Source of the DNA: Moniliophthora roreri
Lineage: Eukaryota; Basidiomycota; Agaricomycetes; Agaricales; Marasmiaceae
DNA length: 64,000 nt
NCBI GenBank assembly: GCA_001466705.2
Contig: LATX02000133.1
Span: forward strand, 1 to 64,000
Reading direction: 5' to 3'
Shown: positions 1 to 10,532 of the stretch, piece by piece
Numbering within the stretch: the first letter of the stretch is position 1
Layout: each line of letters opens with the position of its first letter
Program-made: the position numbers and the translations under genes
Notes under the pieces: generated by a model
Told to the model about the DNA's origin: nothing
The model's input: the letters and a program-made list of their open reading frames with translations, nothing else
Database searches by the model: none

Positions 1-1049
1 TTGAAAGTGCCATCAAACAAGGTCTTGGAGTATTAAATTAGTACGAAATCCTCCAGAGGAGTACTGATAACTCACCAACTGCATTGGAGCGCCACCAATA
101 GGAGTACCATCACTGACATCGGCATTGACTTCTTGACCGAGGTTCTTAAATGTCGGCATCGCATACTCGCGGAAGAAGCTATAGTAGAAAGCAGACCTGA
201 GTACGCAGAAAGTCGTCTTCAAAGTGAAAAAACAAACCTCGAGACACCATGCCCAAAAGAAACTTGAATGGGACCTTCTGTACCATGTGATGCTAGGTCA
301 GGCTCGAGACCAAACGTGTCTCCCTCCGTAACTAGTGTTTCGCTTCTCTTGAAGTATTCCAGGAAAGACTCCCAAGACCTGCATTGCTAAATCAATTGAT
401 GTTGCAAGTACTAGGCAGCCAAGCCTACACACCACCCTTTCGCACCAAGTGCTTCATAAACTTGGAACTCGCGGACGTCGGGCCGGAGGTATACCGCACC
501 GTTGATAGCGCTACTTCCGCCCAGAGCTTTTCCCTGTCGATGCATGTAGACACGGTCCCCTGCAGCAGATTGTGGGACAGTAGGAAGCGCCCTGAAAGAA
601 GTATTCATTCTGATGTTCCAGCTGGAGAAACCAGTTCTCTCACCAGTCAATTTGGGTGTCATATGGCAAGTTTCGGTTTCGGATATCGGTAATATTGGGG
701 CTAAGTATCAGATCAGAAAACGAAGGAGAGCACACGACGAATTGGTTACTTGTCAAGACCGCTGTACGTGAGCAATTGTAAGCACTGCGGATTTTTATGT
801 ATAGCAGCAAATGAGTACAAACCTTTCTCCAGCTTCTAGCACCAGCACCTTGAGATCTGGGTTTTCAGACAGACGAATGGCCAAGGAGAGTCCTGCTGTC
901 CCTCCACCGACTGTACAGACTGGTCAGCGGTTGTTGTTGAAACATGATAACAAGAGCTGCTCACCGACGATATAGTCGTACACGTCTGTCGACTGAGAGA
1001 GCGTAGCCGTGGCGAATAACACAGAAACCAGAACCGGTGAGAAACGCAT
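1..1049 (-). CDS. GMC oxidoreductase (FAD-dependent), N-terminal part, eight exons visible
   Basis: Flavin-dependent glucose-methanol-choline family oxidase or dehydrogenase, probably secreted: the ATG at 1049 starts a short hydrophobic signal-like segment. The FAD-binding glycine motif VVGGGTAGL and the acidic end of the fold (VLVLEAGE) follow, then the GMC signature around GKALGGSSAINGAVYLRP. I assembled exons 1049-965, 910-823, 761-750, 700-644, 591-433, 378-238, 196-76 and 23-1. All seven introns are GT..AG and 41-61 bp long, and the spliced frame is open for 228 codons. Exon 3 is a 12-nt microexon. GMC proteins are usually 550-650 residues, so more than half lies beyond the window start. 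No stop or frameshift is seen, unlike almost everything else here, so it is probably functional. Aryl-alcohol oxidase, glucose oxidase or a related enzyme cannot be separated without the C-terminal His/Asn active site. Confidence 0.93.
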
Positions 1050-1260
1050 CGGGAGTTACTTTGTTTCAAGGTTGAAAGCTCGTCGAGCTTTTAAACACCA
1101 TTCTGCCAAGACAATCATCCCCCGGGGTAAGTAACATCACTTCAATCACTTGTGACGACGACTGGTGGTGAAGATGCTGTTACGAGTTTGGAATGAAATG
1201 GAGAACTGCGCTTTTCACTTTGGCGAAGCGGCTGGTACAGTCCGCAGCTTGTTTGGAGAG
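1050..1260. other. Upstream region of the GMC gene
   Basis: About 210 bases between the GMC start codon and the first repeat end. It presumably contains the minus-strand promoter. I see no convincing TATA box and no other gene. Confidence 0.4.
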
Positions 1261-1379
1261 TCAGGACCCCTGATACCCAACGAGATGTTACCGGACGCTA
1301 TCCGACACTATCAGACGTTATTCGACAAATCCACGAAAATCTGACACGCACCTGACGTTTTCTGACGTCCATCCGATCA

Positions 1380-1822
1380 ACCGTGCCTGACGACTTCTTC
1401 CTGGGCCTCCAACTTGAAGCGTAAACAAACAAGACTTATGAACTTAGAAAAAAAAAACCTGTGCTTTGCGGTCCGTGCACAACTTGCCTCAAATTCCCCC
1501 GTGCTCTGAATTTCCCCATGCTCACTTCTTTCTTTCTAACCACCACCATCTCTGCAGCTCCCTCCCACTAGCGCACCCTTCCCTCCGCCTTATTGTCGTC
1601 GCATCGTGTGGCTCCCGCTCTTTTGCTATATCAAGATGGAACCTGATACGATGCGCTGAGTCCTGGACATAGATCAGAGGTGGAATATGGTACGGGTGAG
1701 GTACGTATACTGGTTACTTACTGTGTCTGCAAACTAAAGATATTTCAACACATCAGGCACCTCGGAGAAGAACTAGACGATAGCACCAAACCATTTTCAA
1801 CATAACGCTTATACGCCGTGAG
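1380..1822. other. No recognisable gene
   Basis: Pyrimidine-rich sequence with a run of ten A residues near 1447 and only short open frames. A plus-strand start near 1636 is followed within seven codons by a TGA. I see nothing I can name. Confidence 0.5.
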
Positions 1823-2341
1823 TGTTGAAACGATGTGAAGTCATCACATGACTATCACGTGATCATGTATCCGCGACTGAAGATCTCAGATCTACCAGAG
1901 CAGTTCGACCCAGTTCGAGTCAACTGGAAGAACAATAGAAGAACTATTCTTAGAACAATAAGACTAGTTATTCTTAGATCTTATTGTCCTGGACAATAAG
2001 ATAATTATAGTCCACAGCTGTCCTAGTCACAACAACTCAGATCAAGTTAGATTGAGTCAGTTCAGGCAGTGCTCCCTTTACTTATTGTCCAAGTCATTCT
2101 AGAGAACAATAGTCTATACTTAGATACTTATTGTTCATACTATTCTCCACTCTCATTGGTTAGGATTAGTTGTTTACAGAGTAAACATTAGAATAGTATA
2201 AAAGGACACCTGTATGAGGCTTAGTTCCTCAGTTCCTCTCCTTCCTGTACTCTCTACAGTACATAGAGAATCTACTCTCTTATCTGCACATTGTCCTAAG
2301 CAACAAGCAAGTCTTATAGGGTCAATACCCTGTAACATGAT
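1823..2341 (+). repeat. Copia-type LTR-like sequence, candidate solo LTR
   Basis: Begins TGTTGAAACG, contains a TATA box (TATAAAAGG near 2198) followed by CT-rich transcript-start-like sequence, and is flanked by GTGAG at 1818-1822 and 2342-2346, which could be a 5-bp target duplication. The 3' end does not finish in CA, so the exact end is doubtful. It carries many ACAATA/TATTGT motifs between 1930 and 2140. Confidence 0.4.
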
Positions 2342-2588
2342 GTGAGTCGAAGACACATTTACTACTGCACTGCTATGCTGCCAGCAACGACCCAGAGCTC
2401 TGCTTAATGTCCTCTTGCCCCACATAACTTCAACAGTGAGTCTATCATAGAACATCACTATCCTTTTCCTAATATATGCACTATAGGTAGTGGTCAATAT
2501 TGCGTCTCCTGGAGCTGGGTGGAGGGTTTTACTCACTCTCACAGTACAGTGGGAGTCTGCCCAAACCACTCAGACTGAGTGGTTTGGG

Positions 2589-3054
2589 TGTTACGTTACC
2601 CATGTAGCAACGCTAACTTCAACTACTCGTCAGTGGATTTATGGTTTCCACCTAAGCAGTAGTTATACAAGTTCAAGTTTGAGTTCGTTCAGTGGATACT
2701 GAAGTTCAGAGTTCCTTCGATATCGGCGTTGACACAAGTAGATTGACCAGGTCAAGCTGAAGACTTAGAGTCTCAGCTTGAGCGCTTAAATACCGTACAA
2801 CCGTTGTAACGCTAACTACGTATGGAAAGCAAAAAGTTCGGTGTTTACCTAATGTTTCCCAAGCTATCAGGATATGAATAATACAAGCACAAAAGGATAA
2901 GCAAATGGGGACATGGAAGGTGTAGAAGTCCGATGGAGTGAGAAGCATATGTGAGAGAAGGAAATGGGAACTGGGAAAGTGTATGAGTCCGATAAAGGGG
3001 AAGCATAGGGGTAATGACAAGGAAAAGAGTCTACAAAGGAAAAAGTCTGTAACA
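2589..3054 (-). repeat. Solo LTR of the A/D gypsy family
   Basis: TGTTACG...TAACA, 466 bp, flanked by the perfect 5-bp duplication TTGGG (2584-2588 and 3055-3059). It matches the LTRs of elements A and D over its whole length, including the region with the TATTTAA box and the transcript-start motif. No internal sequence remains, so LTR-LTR recombination removed the element. Confidence 0.9.
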
Positions 3055-3538
3055 TTGGGTGGTACTTAGATCAGAGAGCTCACATTGCTATATATATTGT
3101 ACTCAGTAGTACCTTCAGTGTATTTTAGTACTTTGACAATATAGCTCATTACTAGACACTTTCAGACATGATCAGATGGAATCCAATGCCAAATAGAGCC
3201 TGTTAGAAGCTATCTATGAAATGTTGAATAATGTCAGATAACATCAGATAACATCAGAATTATTCTGGGTTAAGGACACTATCAGACGTTATCAGACGTT
3301 ATCAGAAAAAGTTGGGTGTTGTCAGATAACGTTGAATAACATCTGATAAAACCTCACTGGGCCTGATATTCCTGTCAGCACCCTCATCTAAACATAGGCC
3401 AAATTTGGGGATTTCTATTACTCTATTTGGCCATTTTTCAGAGATTTGCTATGAGACCTCATATAGGCTAAAAATGCTGTAAAACTGTATTTTACCGCCT
3501 TTAATACATTATACATCCTACTCAACCTTTCCTACCCT

Positions 3539-3844
3539 TGTTAGTGACCAACCAGTTCTACCTGGCTAACACTCTCTCAACTCAGACAAAGGTAAGAATG
3601 ATGAGAATGAATCAATTACTGGTCAGGAATAAACCAGCTCAAGACTGGAGTATATGGTCATACTAATTACTTATTATACACTACTATCCTTGTGTATGTA
3701 GGTAGTTAGTGAAACATTAATATAAATACGATTACATGCTTGTTGATCATAATAGTGTGTCCATCACATGTGCCGTAGTCCAGAAATTAAGAGTATGCTA
3801 TGAACATGTGTAAATGAAGTGGTTGAGGCATGTTTTTCATAACA
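3539..3844 (-). repeat. 3' LTR of element C
   Basis: 306 bp, TGTTAG...ATAACA. It is nearly identical to the two parts of the right-hand LTR (9717-9803 and about 10314-10532), apart from a few C/T transitions. The sense strand carries a TATAATAA box about 32 nt before the predicted transcript start. Confidence 0.9.
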
Positions 3845-3862
3845 TTACCCCCTTCTTAAGAT

Positions 3863-6800
3863 TTATGTCCTTGTAAATCTTATTTGAAGTCCATATATCT
3901 TCCTGTTATCCCAATTATATAATTTTTTGATTTTTTCTTTATCTACTTTGGTATAATTTTCATACAGTTGATAATTTAGTATCATATTTAGGTCTTTTGG
4001 TCTAGGGGCTGCTGGATGATTTTTGTGGAATTTAGTAATTACTTCTTTAGCTTCTTTGAGATTGCTTTGTGGTTTCCATGTATTTTCTTCATAAGGCTCT
4101 TCTTTCCAATTGACTAAATATTCTAATTGTCCTTTTCTTAATCTACTATCTAATATTTCTTCTACTTCATATTTCTTTCCTTCTGAATCTTTGATGGGAG
4201 GTGGAGGTGGTGGTTTGATTTGACTGGGAAATTCAGGTGGAATATAAGAGGTTAGGAGGCATTCGTTGAAAACTGGATGTATTTTCCAAGTTCTTGGTAA
4301 TTGGAGTTTATAGGATGATGCTCCAATTTTCTCAAGTATTTTGAAGGGTCCAAAGCATTTGTCATCAAGTTTACTAGCAAATCTTTTGCTTTTGATGTTG
4401 ATTGCTTCTACATAGACCTTATCTCCTATTTGATATTCTCGGGCTTTAGATTTATTTCAATCATAGAATTCTTTTATTGAATTAGCAGCTTGTTTTAAGG
4501 CTGAGGATGCTTCTTCTCTGATATGATCTATTACTTTTCCGAAGTTGTCTGCTCAAGGGTTCTGTGAAGTTCTCCTTGGTTCGATTCCCTTCCATGGATG
4601 TTGTCCATTATTTAGGAAGAATGGAGTTTGTCCAGTACTCGAATGAATTTTGTTGTTATAAGTGAATTGGGCAATAGAGAGCCAGTCAGCCCAATCACTT
4701 TGTTGATAATTAATATAAATTTGTAAGTATTTTTCGAGTTCTTGGTTCATTCATTCCGTTTGTCCATCAGTTTGTGGATGATAAGCCATGGACATATTTG
4801 CAGTAACTCTGAGGATCTGAAATAGAGCTTTCATAAATTTTGAATTGAATTGGGTGCCTCTATCACAGATGATTTTTCGGGGTAATTCATGTTCCTTAAA
4901 GACATTATCTATATATAGATGTGCTGTGCCTTCTGATGTGATTTGTTGAGTTGTTGGGATGAAATAGACTTTTTTGGTTAGTCTATCAACAACTACCATA
5001 ACCATGTCAAAACCTTTTGATTTAGGAAGTGGCCCAATGAAATCCATAGAGATGATTTCCCATGCTTTAGTTGGAATTTCATTTGGTTGTAATAGGACTG
5101 CTAGTTTTCCTCTTCTTGGTTTGGATTTTTGACATCTTTCACATCCGTCTACATATTTCTTTACATCAAGGTTGATCTTGGGCCACCAGTAGTTTCAGGT
5201 GATTTGTTTGAGGGTTTTGAATCTACCAGAGTGTCTTTTGATTGGTATGTCATGATGTAATTTAATTATGTCTTCTCGAAGTTCGTTATCTATGGGTATA
5301 TAGATCCAGTCTTTCTGTGTAATAATCTCATCATCTTCTTTCCATTCCTTTTCTTTTCTTTCTAGAGTGACTTTAACCATTAGATCTCGATCTTTGGTAT
5401 TTTTGATACAAGTTATTAGATTGGTGTCTGTTGTGATTGTTGCTCTAAGTAGTTTTCAGAAAAGTTCTGGTTTGAGTAGAATGATGTTTTGATTATTGTC
5501 TACCCCCTTCTTATGGCCTTGTTGTCTCAACAAGAGATCAGCTTTTGTCATTTGTTTGCCAGGTTTATGATGCAATGTGAAATGATAATCTTGCATTGTT
5601 GTGATCCATCTGGCTTGTCTTCAGTTGATATCTTGGGGTTTTCAGAAGTACTTGAGATTTTTATGATCTGACCATATCTTGAATTCTTTTTGGCTTCCCA
5701 GAAGATATTGTCTCCATTCTTTTAGAGCAGTGATAATGGCTAACATTTCTTTGTCATAAATCTCATAGTTGCGTTCGGTTTTGTTTAACACATGAGAAAG
5801 AAATGCTACTGGTTTCCATTTGTTGTCTTGGAATTGTGAAAGTACTGCTCCTATGGCGAAGTCTGAAGAATCTGCTTCAACTCTAAACTGATCTCTATTG
5901 TTTGGGATTACGAGGACAGGAGTGCTGGTAACCTTCATTTTGAGTTCCTCAAAGGCCTGCTGCTGATCATCTGTCCATTCCCAGTTGTTCTTTCTGGTCA
6001 ATTTTGTGAGTGGTTTGGCTGATTTTCCAAAATCTTTAATAAATCATCAGTAAAAATTAAGGAATCCCAAGAATTGTTGGACATCTCATTTACAATCTGG
6101 AGTTGGCCAACTTGTTACTGCTTTTACTTTATTGGGATCCATTTTGACTTGTCCTTTTCTGATGATTAATCCAAGAAACTCTACTTTAAGTGCTTCAAAT
6201 ATACACTTTTCTGGTTTCAAGTAAAGTTTGTTCTCACGTAATTTCCTTAGAATTCTTCTGACCATTTCACAATGTTCTTTGAGAGTTTTAGTGAAGACAA
6301 GGATGTCGTCCATGTATATGACAACTTTTCCTGTATTGATTTCATTTCGTAATATCGTGTTCATCATCGTTTGGAATGTGGCTGGAGAATTCATAAGGCT
6401 GAAAAACATGACTAAAGGCTCGAACATTCCTCAATTCGTAAGGAATGCTGCTTTCCATTTATCTCCTTCTTTGATCCGAATGTTATTAGAACCCCAATAG
6501 ACGTCTATCTTTGAAAACCATACCACATCTTTAAGTTTATCGACCAGTTCTTGTGTTAATGGCAAAGGGTAGTGATTTTTAATTGTTTGCTCATTTAACT
6601 TTTGATAATCTTGGACTGGTCTTAGCTTTCCGTCTTTCTTTTTGACAAAAAAGAATGGAGATGCAAATGGCAATTTCAAGAGTCTGATCTGTCCTGTTTT
6701 AAGGTTTTCCTCTAAGAAGTCGTCAAGTTCTTTTTGTTCCAATGGACTTAATAGATATATTTTTGCAGAGTTTTCTCCTTTTGACCTGGGAATTAATTCG

Positions 6801-8185
6801 ATTGTGTGATCCCAGGGTCTTCTTGGTGGTAAAGAATCAAACTCCTTTTTGTCAAATATATCTTTGAAGTCCCGGTAGTGTTCTGGAATGATTTCTTCAA
6901 AGGATTTGTCCTTCTCCTTTTTTCCTGCTTCGATGGGAATTCCAGTTGAGATGTTTTCTCAGGCTCTGATTTGGATCTCATGTTCAATATCTATCATGAG
7001 TATCTGGTTGCCTGGGTCTATTTCATCATCTTCTTCATCGTCATCATCTTCCAGTTCAGAGTATTCTTGGTACCTTCGACATTTCATAGGATATTGATTG
7101 AACTTTATTTCACTAGTTGTCCAATTGATATCTGGGTTATGTTTTTTTAGCTATTCATGGCCTATAAACATATCGGTTTCTCCCAGATTTGTTACATCAA
7201 AACTTAGGATTTCTACGTAGTCACCTATAGTGATTTTCAGGTCAACCTTCTCAGTGATGGGTCCTTCTATGTTTTGTGTCCTGTTGGCATTATATACTGG
7301 GATGGGTCAAGCATATTTTTCAGTATTAATGTTATGCTTTTCGATCCATTTTTTATTTACTGCACTTCCAGTACATCTGCTGTCGAGTAGTGCTTTTATG
7401 TTGATTCGTCGTTGATCATCTAATGTGATTGCTACTAGATCTATGTTTGTTTGTTGTTTTGACGATCTTATGTATTTGGGGGGGTCTCCTTAATTCATCT
7501 AAGACTTTCACAGCATTGATATCATTTAGTTGATTAATTTCTTTCAATGCTGCCCAAGATGCTTCTTGTCGATGTTTTTCATATACCATATGTTGGAATA
7601 AGACCATTTTGGACTTGGAATCTCTTAATCTTTGAGCGTACCATTCAGTAGTCCAAGGGGTTTGTCTTCTTCCATCGAACTGGGCACCTGATTCAATCTT
7701 ATTCATAATTTCATTCAATTCTGGATTGAAGATATCATAGTTTACAAAAGATTGAATGTGCATATGTGCCTCCTGAAGATCGGTGCTAATCTTCAAGGCT
7801 TCTAAAAATCCCCACCTAGATCTTCCATCAATTTCTCTAATAGTTCTTTCTTTCTATCTTTGGACATCTATTTCAGATCTAGGCTTCCACTTGTTGCTGC
7901 TCCGCCCATCTCTTTTCTTGTCTCTCTGGTGAAGGTAGTCAGCTTAGGATCTGTTCCTTTGCTTGAGCATTTGAAAAATTGGTGACCTGGTTTTTTGCAT
8001 CAATAACACAGGCCCTTCTTTTTCATGGTGTCAATGTCCATTGCATTCAGATCTTTTGCTGGACTACTTGATGATTCTGCCAGTTTCTGATCATGGTTCT
8101 TTGTTTCACGGGTCTTTCCTTTGTTCTGGTTCTGATGGTCTCAGTCTTGGCAGTGTTTAATGTATTCCTTGTTCATTCACTAGGT
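3863..8185 (-). pseudogene. pol: gag 3' end and pol of element C (PR-RT-RH-IN-chromodomain)
   Basis: Polyprotein remains in coding order from high to low coordinates. A Gag CCHC knuckle (near 7970-8015) has one codon changed to TGA. In the protease motif near 7370-7385 the DSG glycine has become Arg (DSRCTGS). Reverse transcriptase has an intact YMDD (near 6310), and RNase H has the ADSSDF and DHKNLKYF motifs. Integrase keeps the HHCC finger, both Asp (MDFIGPLP, IICDRGTQF) and the Glu region. A C-terminal chromodomain (about 3950-4150) has EYLVNWK. The frame ends at TAA 3863-3865, just before the purine tract. Nearly all stops are TGA where related elements have Arg CGA, for example near 6429, 6084, 6047, 5640, 5193, 4749 and 4551. 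One TAG replaces a Trp. Confidence 0.9.
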
Positions 8186-8920
8186 TCAATCTTGGTTGGA
8201 TGCTTCTTTCATCCATTCGTTAAGTGTTGTGGGCATGGGTCTGAGACTCCAAACTGAACTTTGTAAACCATTGTTTAACCTGTTTTTGAACCAAAATAAG
8301 GGAGCTTCATCATCAAATTTGCTCCCGTTCATATACTCTTTAAATTGAGTAATGTATTCATTGGCAGTCATCTTTCCTTGTTTCAATTTTACTAACTTTG
8401 CTTGTAATTTATCTTTGGTTGATGAATACTTGAAGTAAGCAATGAAATTGTCTTGGAAATCTTTCCATGTGTTAATCTGATCATCTTCTTGTTCAACAAT
8501 TAGTTTTTGTTGAAGATCTGCCCAATTTCCTGCTATATCATTTGCTCCTTTTGTGATTAGGCTTAGGGCTATGATAACTTTGTTGGCTTCATTGTTAATT
8601 CTCTGTCCCAGGAAGTATAGTACTAGTGCATTGATAAAGGCATCTGCCTTTTCTGGTTCTCCATGATATTTGTCTGGGGTTTCAATGTCAATTTTGGGTT
8701 CTTTGTTCTTTAATTGTGTGGTGGCTAGAGCAATTTGTTCTGTCACTGTTGTGGTTCTTCCTGTATTTCCAGCAATGATTGAGAACCATCTTAGGATTGT
8801 TCTTAGGCATGCCCAGATGAGTCTGAAGAATCCTGCATCTTCATGACCTGGTGTTGGGAGACTTTCATATCCTTTGGGGAGGTTAAGAGTGATCAGATCT
8901 TGTGGAGCTTTGTTATTCAT
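8186..8920 (-). pseudogene. gag: Gag capsid region of element C
   Basis: 244-codon open frame from ATG 8920. It contains the fungal gypsy Gag core, with a WADLQQKL helix, a WKDFQDNFIAYF segment and the typical ANEYITQFKEYM region. It continues downstream in the same sense toward a CCHC knuckle (about 8000) after several stops. It packages element RNA in virus-like particles in related elements. It is the least damaged part of element C. Confidence 0.85.
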
Positions 8921-9703
8921 ATTGGGGATGTGATTCTATCAAACTTAATTGAAAGGGAAGGAAGGGAAGTGATACAATCGGAGATCAAAGTAGGAGTACT
9001 CTCAACAATATTTGATCGCTGAAGGTTGTTGCTTTTAGTACCTTGGAGCTAGCACACAACCGAAGCTTTGCTCCTTAGGTTCTATCTACTACTACTTCTT
9101 CAAACTCAATAAGGTCGTAAGGGCTTTATTGATTGGGTTTTACAATCTATCTGTATCTACAACCACCTATCCTAGCATGGTTCTTCACCAGTGATTGCTA
9201 TAGGTGCACACCGTGGGTTGTATCATAAAGGTATATACATAATTATGGAGGCCAAGAAATTAGTACTGTTCACAATTGTGCAGCTGACATCTCTGGTATT
9301 CAATAGAATCCCAGATAGCCGAAGTCTTCCTGCAAAGGGGAGTCGACCCCTAAATCACCCACAATGAAGTGGAATGACCAAAAGTTTGTTCAGAAAACTG
9401 ATGCCTTCTTCAAATGTTCAGGTCACAACTAGCTGACATGCTTGGACTGTTACTGACTAACAGGATTGCTTCTTGGATCTATAATAACAAAAACATGAGA
9501 GAGAATGATGGAGTGGGACAGTGGAGACGTTCATAATCTACCCAGTGGGATATGTTCATCAAGGAAAGGATACAAGAACATGGAACATTCAGGTAATGTT
9601 GTAAAAGAAAATGTGGGAGGGATGGACAAGAGATTCGGAGTAGGTTTGGTAGTGGTGAAACATGTAATGGAGAGAGAGAGAGAGAGAGAGAGAGGATAAG
9701 AGA
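8921..9703 (-). other. 5' leader of element C
   Basis: About 780 bases between the Gag start and the primer binding site. I see no gene. A (GA)n run lies at 9669-9696. The long untranslated leader probably holds packaging signals (inference). Confidence 0.5.
9669..9696. repeat. (GA)n microsatellite
   Basis: Uninterrupted run of AG dinucleotides in the leader of element C. It makes the end of a spurious 64-codon open frame. Confidence 0.95.
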
Positions 9704-9714
9704 AGTCTTGAGCT
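9704..9714 (-). promoter_or_regulatory. Self-priming primer binding site of element C
   Basis: On the minus strand, AGCTCAAGACT lies two bases inside the 5' LTR. It is the exact complement of AGTCTTGAGCT inside the LTR (10324-10334), which sits 32 bases after the TATAATAA box (10359-10366), where transcription should start. No tRNA-like TGG primer site is present. This matches the 11-nt self-priming known for Tf1/sushi elements. Confidence 0.7.
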
Positions 9715-9716
9715 TT

Positions 9717-10532
9717 TGTTAGTGACCAACCAGTTCTACCTGGCTAATGCTCCCTCAACTCAGACAAAGGTAAGGATGATGAGAATGAATCAATTACTGG
9801 TCATGTTACATTACTTGTGCAGCAATGACAACCAACACCACAATGATGTAGTGGCACTTAAAGGTTCAAGTTCGAGAGTCGAGTTTGCTAACAAAGCTAG
9901 GTTCAGAAGGTCGTTCTTTGGCTGAGACACAAGTTAATTAACTAGGTCAAGCTGAAGAGCTTAGACCCAGTCTGTATCTACTTAAATACATCCCATGTAT
10001 CTATGTGTTTGTACTAGTTAGAACGTCTTAGAATACTAGGGAATGATGATGACAGATAAATAGAAACCAAGAGAAACGGATAGAAGGAACAATGAAATCA
10101 TAAGTGACATAGTCATAATGTCATAAAGAAATAGATAGAAAAGCATGGAAATAGATTAGATATACTAAAAGGGGAACTGGGAAGGTGTACTTGTCCAGAT
10201 GTTAACGGGAAGCATAAAAGGTGATAAAGCACTTAAAAAGGTGCAAAGAGAGGTGATGGTACAATGGAAAAAGAGTCTGTATTGTGAAGAAGAAAAAGAA
10301 TTGTAACAGGTTAGGAATAAACCAGCTCAAGACTGGAGTACATGGTTATACTAATTACTTATTATATACTACTATCCTCGTGTATGTAGGTAGTTAGTGA
10401 AACATTAATATAAATACGATTACATGCTTGTTGATCATAATAGTGTGTCCATCACATGTGCCGTAGTCTGGAAATTAAGAGTATGCTATGAACATGTGTA
10501 AATGAAGTGGTTGAGGCATGTTTTTCATAACA
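9717..10532 (-). repeat. 5' LTR of element C, split by a solo LTR
   Basis: The two parts, 9717-9803 and about 10314-10532, together match the left LTR. The interruption at 9804-10308 is an independent solo LTR with its own target duplication. Confidence 0.9.
9804..10308 (-). repeat. Solo LTR of the B family nested in the LTR of element C
   Basis: TGTTACATTAC...TTGTAACA, 505 bp, flanked by GGTCA (9799-9803) and GGTTA (10309-10313), a 5-bp duplication with one C-to-T change. It resembles the 3' LTR of element B (38764-39315) and the solo LTR at 16322-16881. It must be younger than element C. Confidence 0.88.

Larger units (their letters stand above)
1261..3376. mobile_element. Candidate TIR DNA transposon remnant
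   Basis: The left end (from about 1261) and the reverse complement of the right end (about 3310-3376) align for roughly 40 bases from CCCA(A/G)(C/T)GAG inward. Most differences are C/T or G/A transitions. Both ends carry GTTATCAGA-type subterminal repeats (1295-1325 and 3225-3345). The right end looks like the deaminated version of the left. I found no target duplication and no recognisable transposase, and the interior has been invaded by LTRs. The superfamily is not assigned. Confidence 0.4.
3539..10532 (-). mobile_element. Ty3/gypsy chromovirus-type LTR retrotransposon C, full length, inactivated
   Basis: Bounded by LTRs at 3539-3844 and 9717-10532 and by the perfect 5-bp target duplication ACCCT (3534-3538 and 10533-10537). 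Coding is on the minus strand: Gag, protease, reverse transcriptase, RNase H, integrase, chromodomain. A purine tract (3845-3860) abuts the 3' LTR, and a self-complementary primer site abuts the 5' LTR. The 5' LTR is split by a solo LTR of another family. At least fourteen in-frame stops make it non-autonomous. Unlike A, B and D it has no ORF after pol. Confidence 0.92.

Noticed and set aside
384..692. 102-codon plus-strand frame over the GMC gene
   Set aside because: It is the antisense shadow of the spliced GMC exons and has no supporting features.
836..1069. 77-codon minus-strand frame starting at 1069
   Set aside because: Reads a different frame through exon 1, intron 1 and exon 2 of the GMC gene. 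The ATG at 1049 gives the signal segment and FAD motif.
1636..1700. Possible first exon beginning MEPDTMR
   Set aside because: Stops after seven codons. Reading on would need a CGA-to-TGA assumption, and no downstream coding could be linked.
9505..9699. 64-codon frame ending in Arg/Glu repeats
   Set aside because: Produced by the (GA)n microsatellite in the leader of element C.
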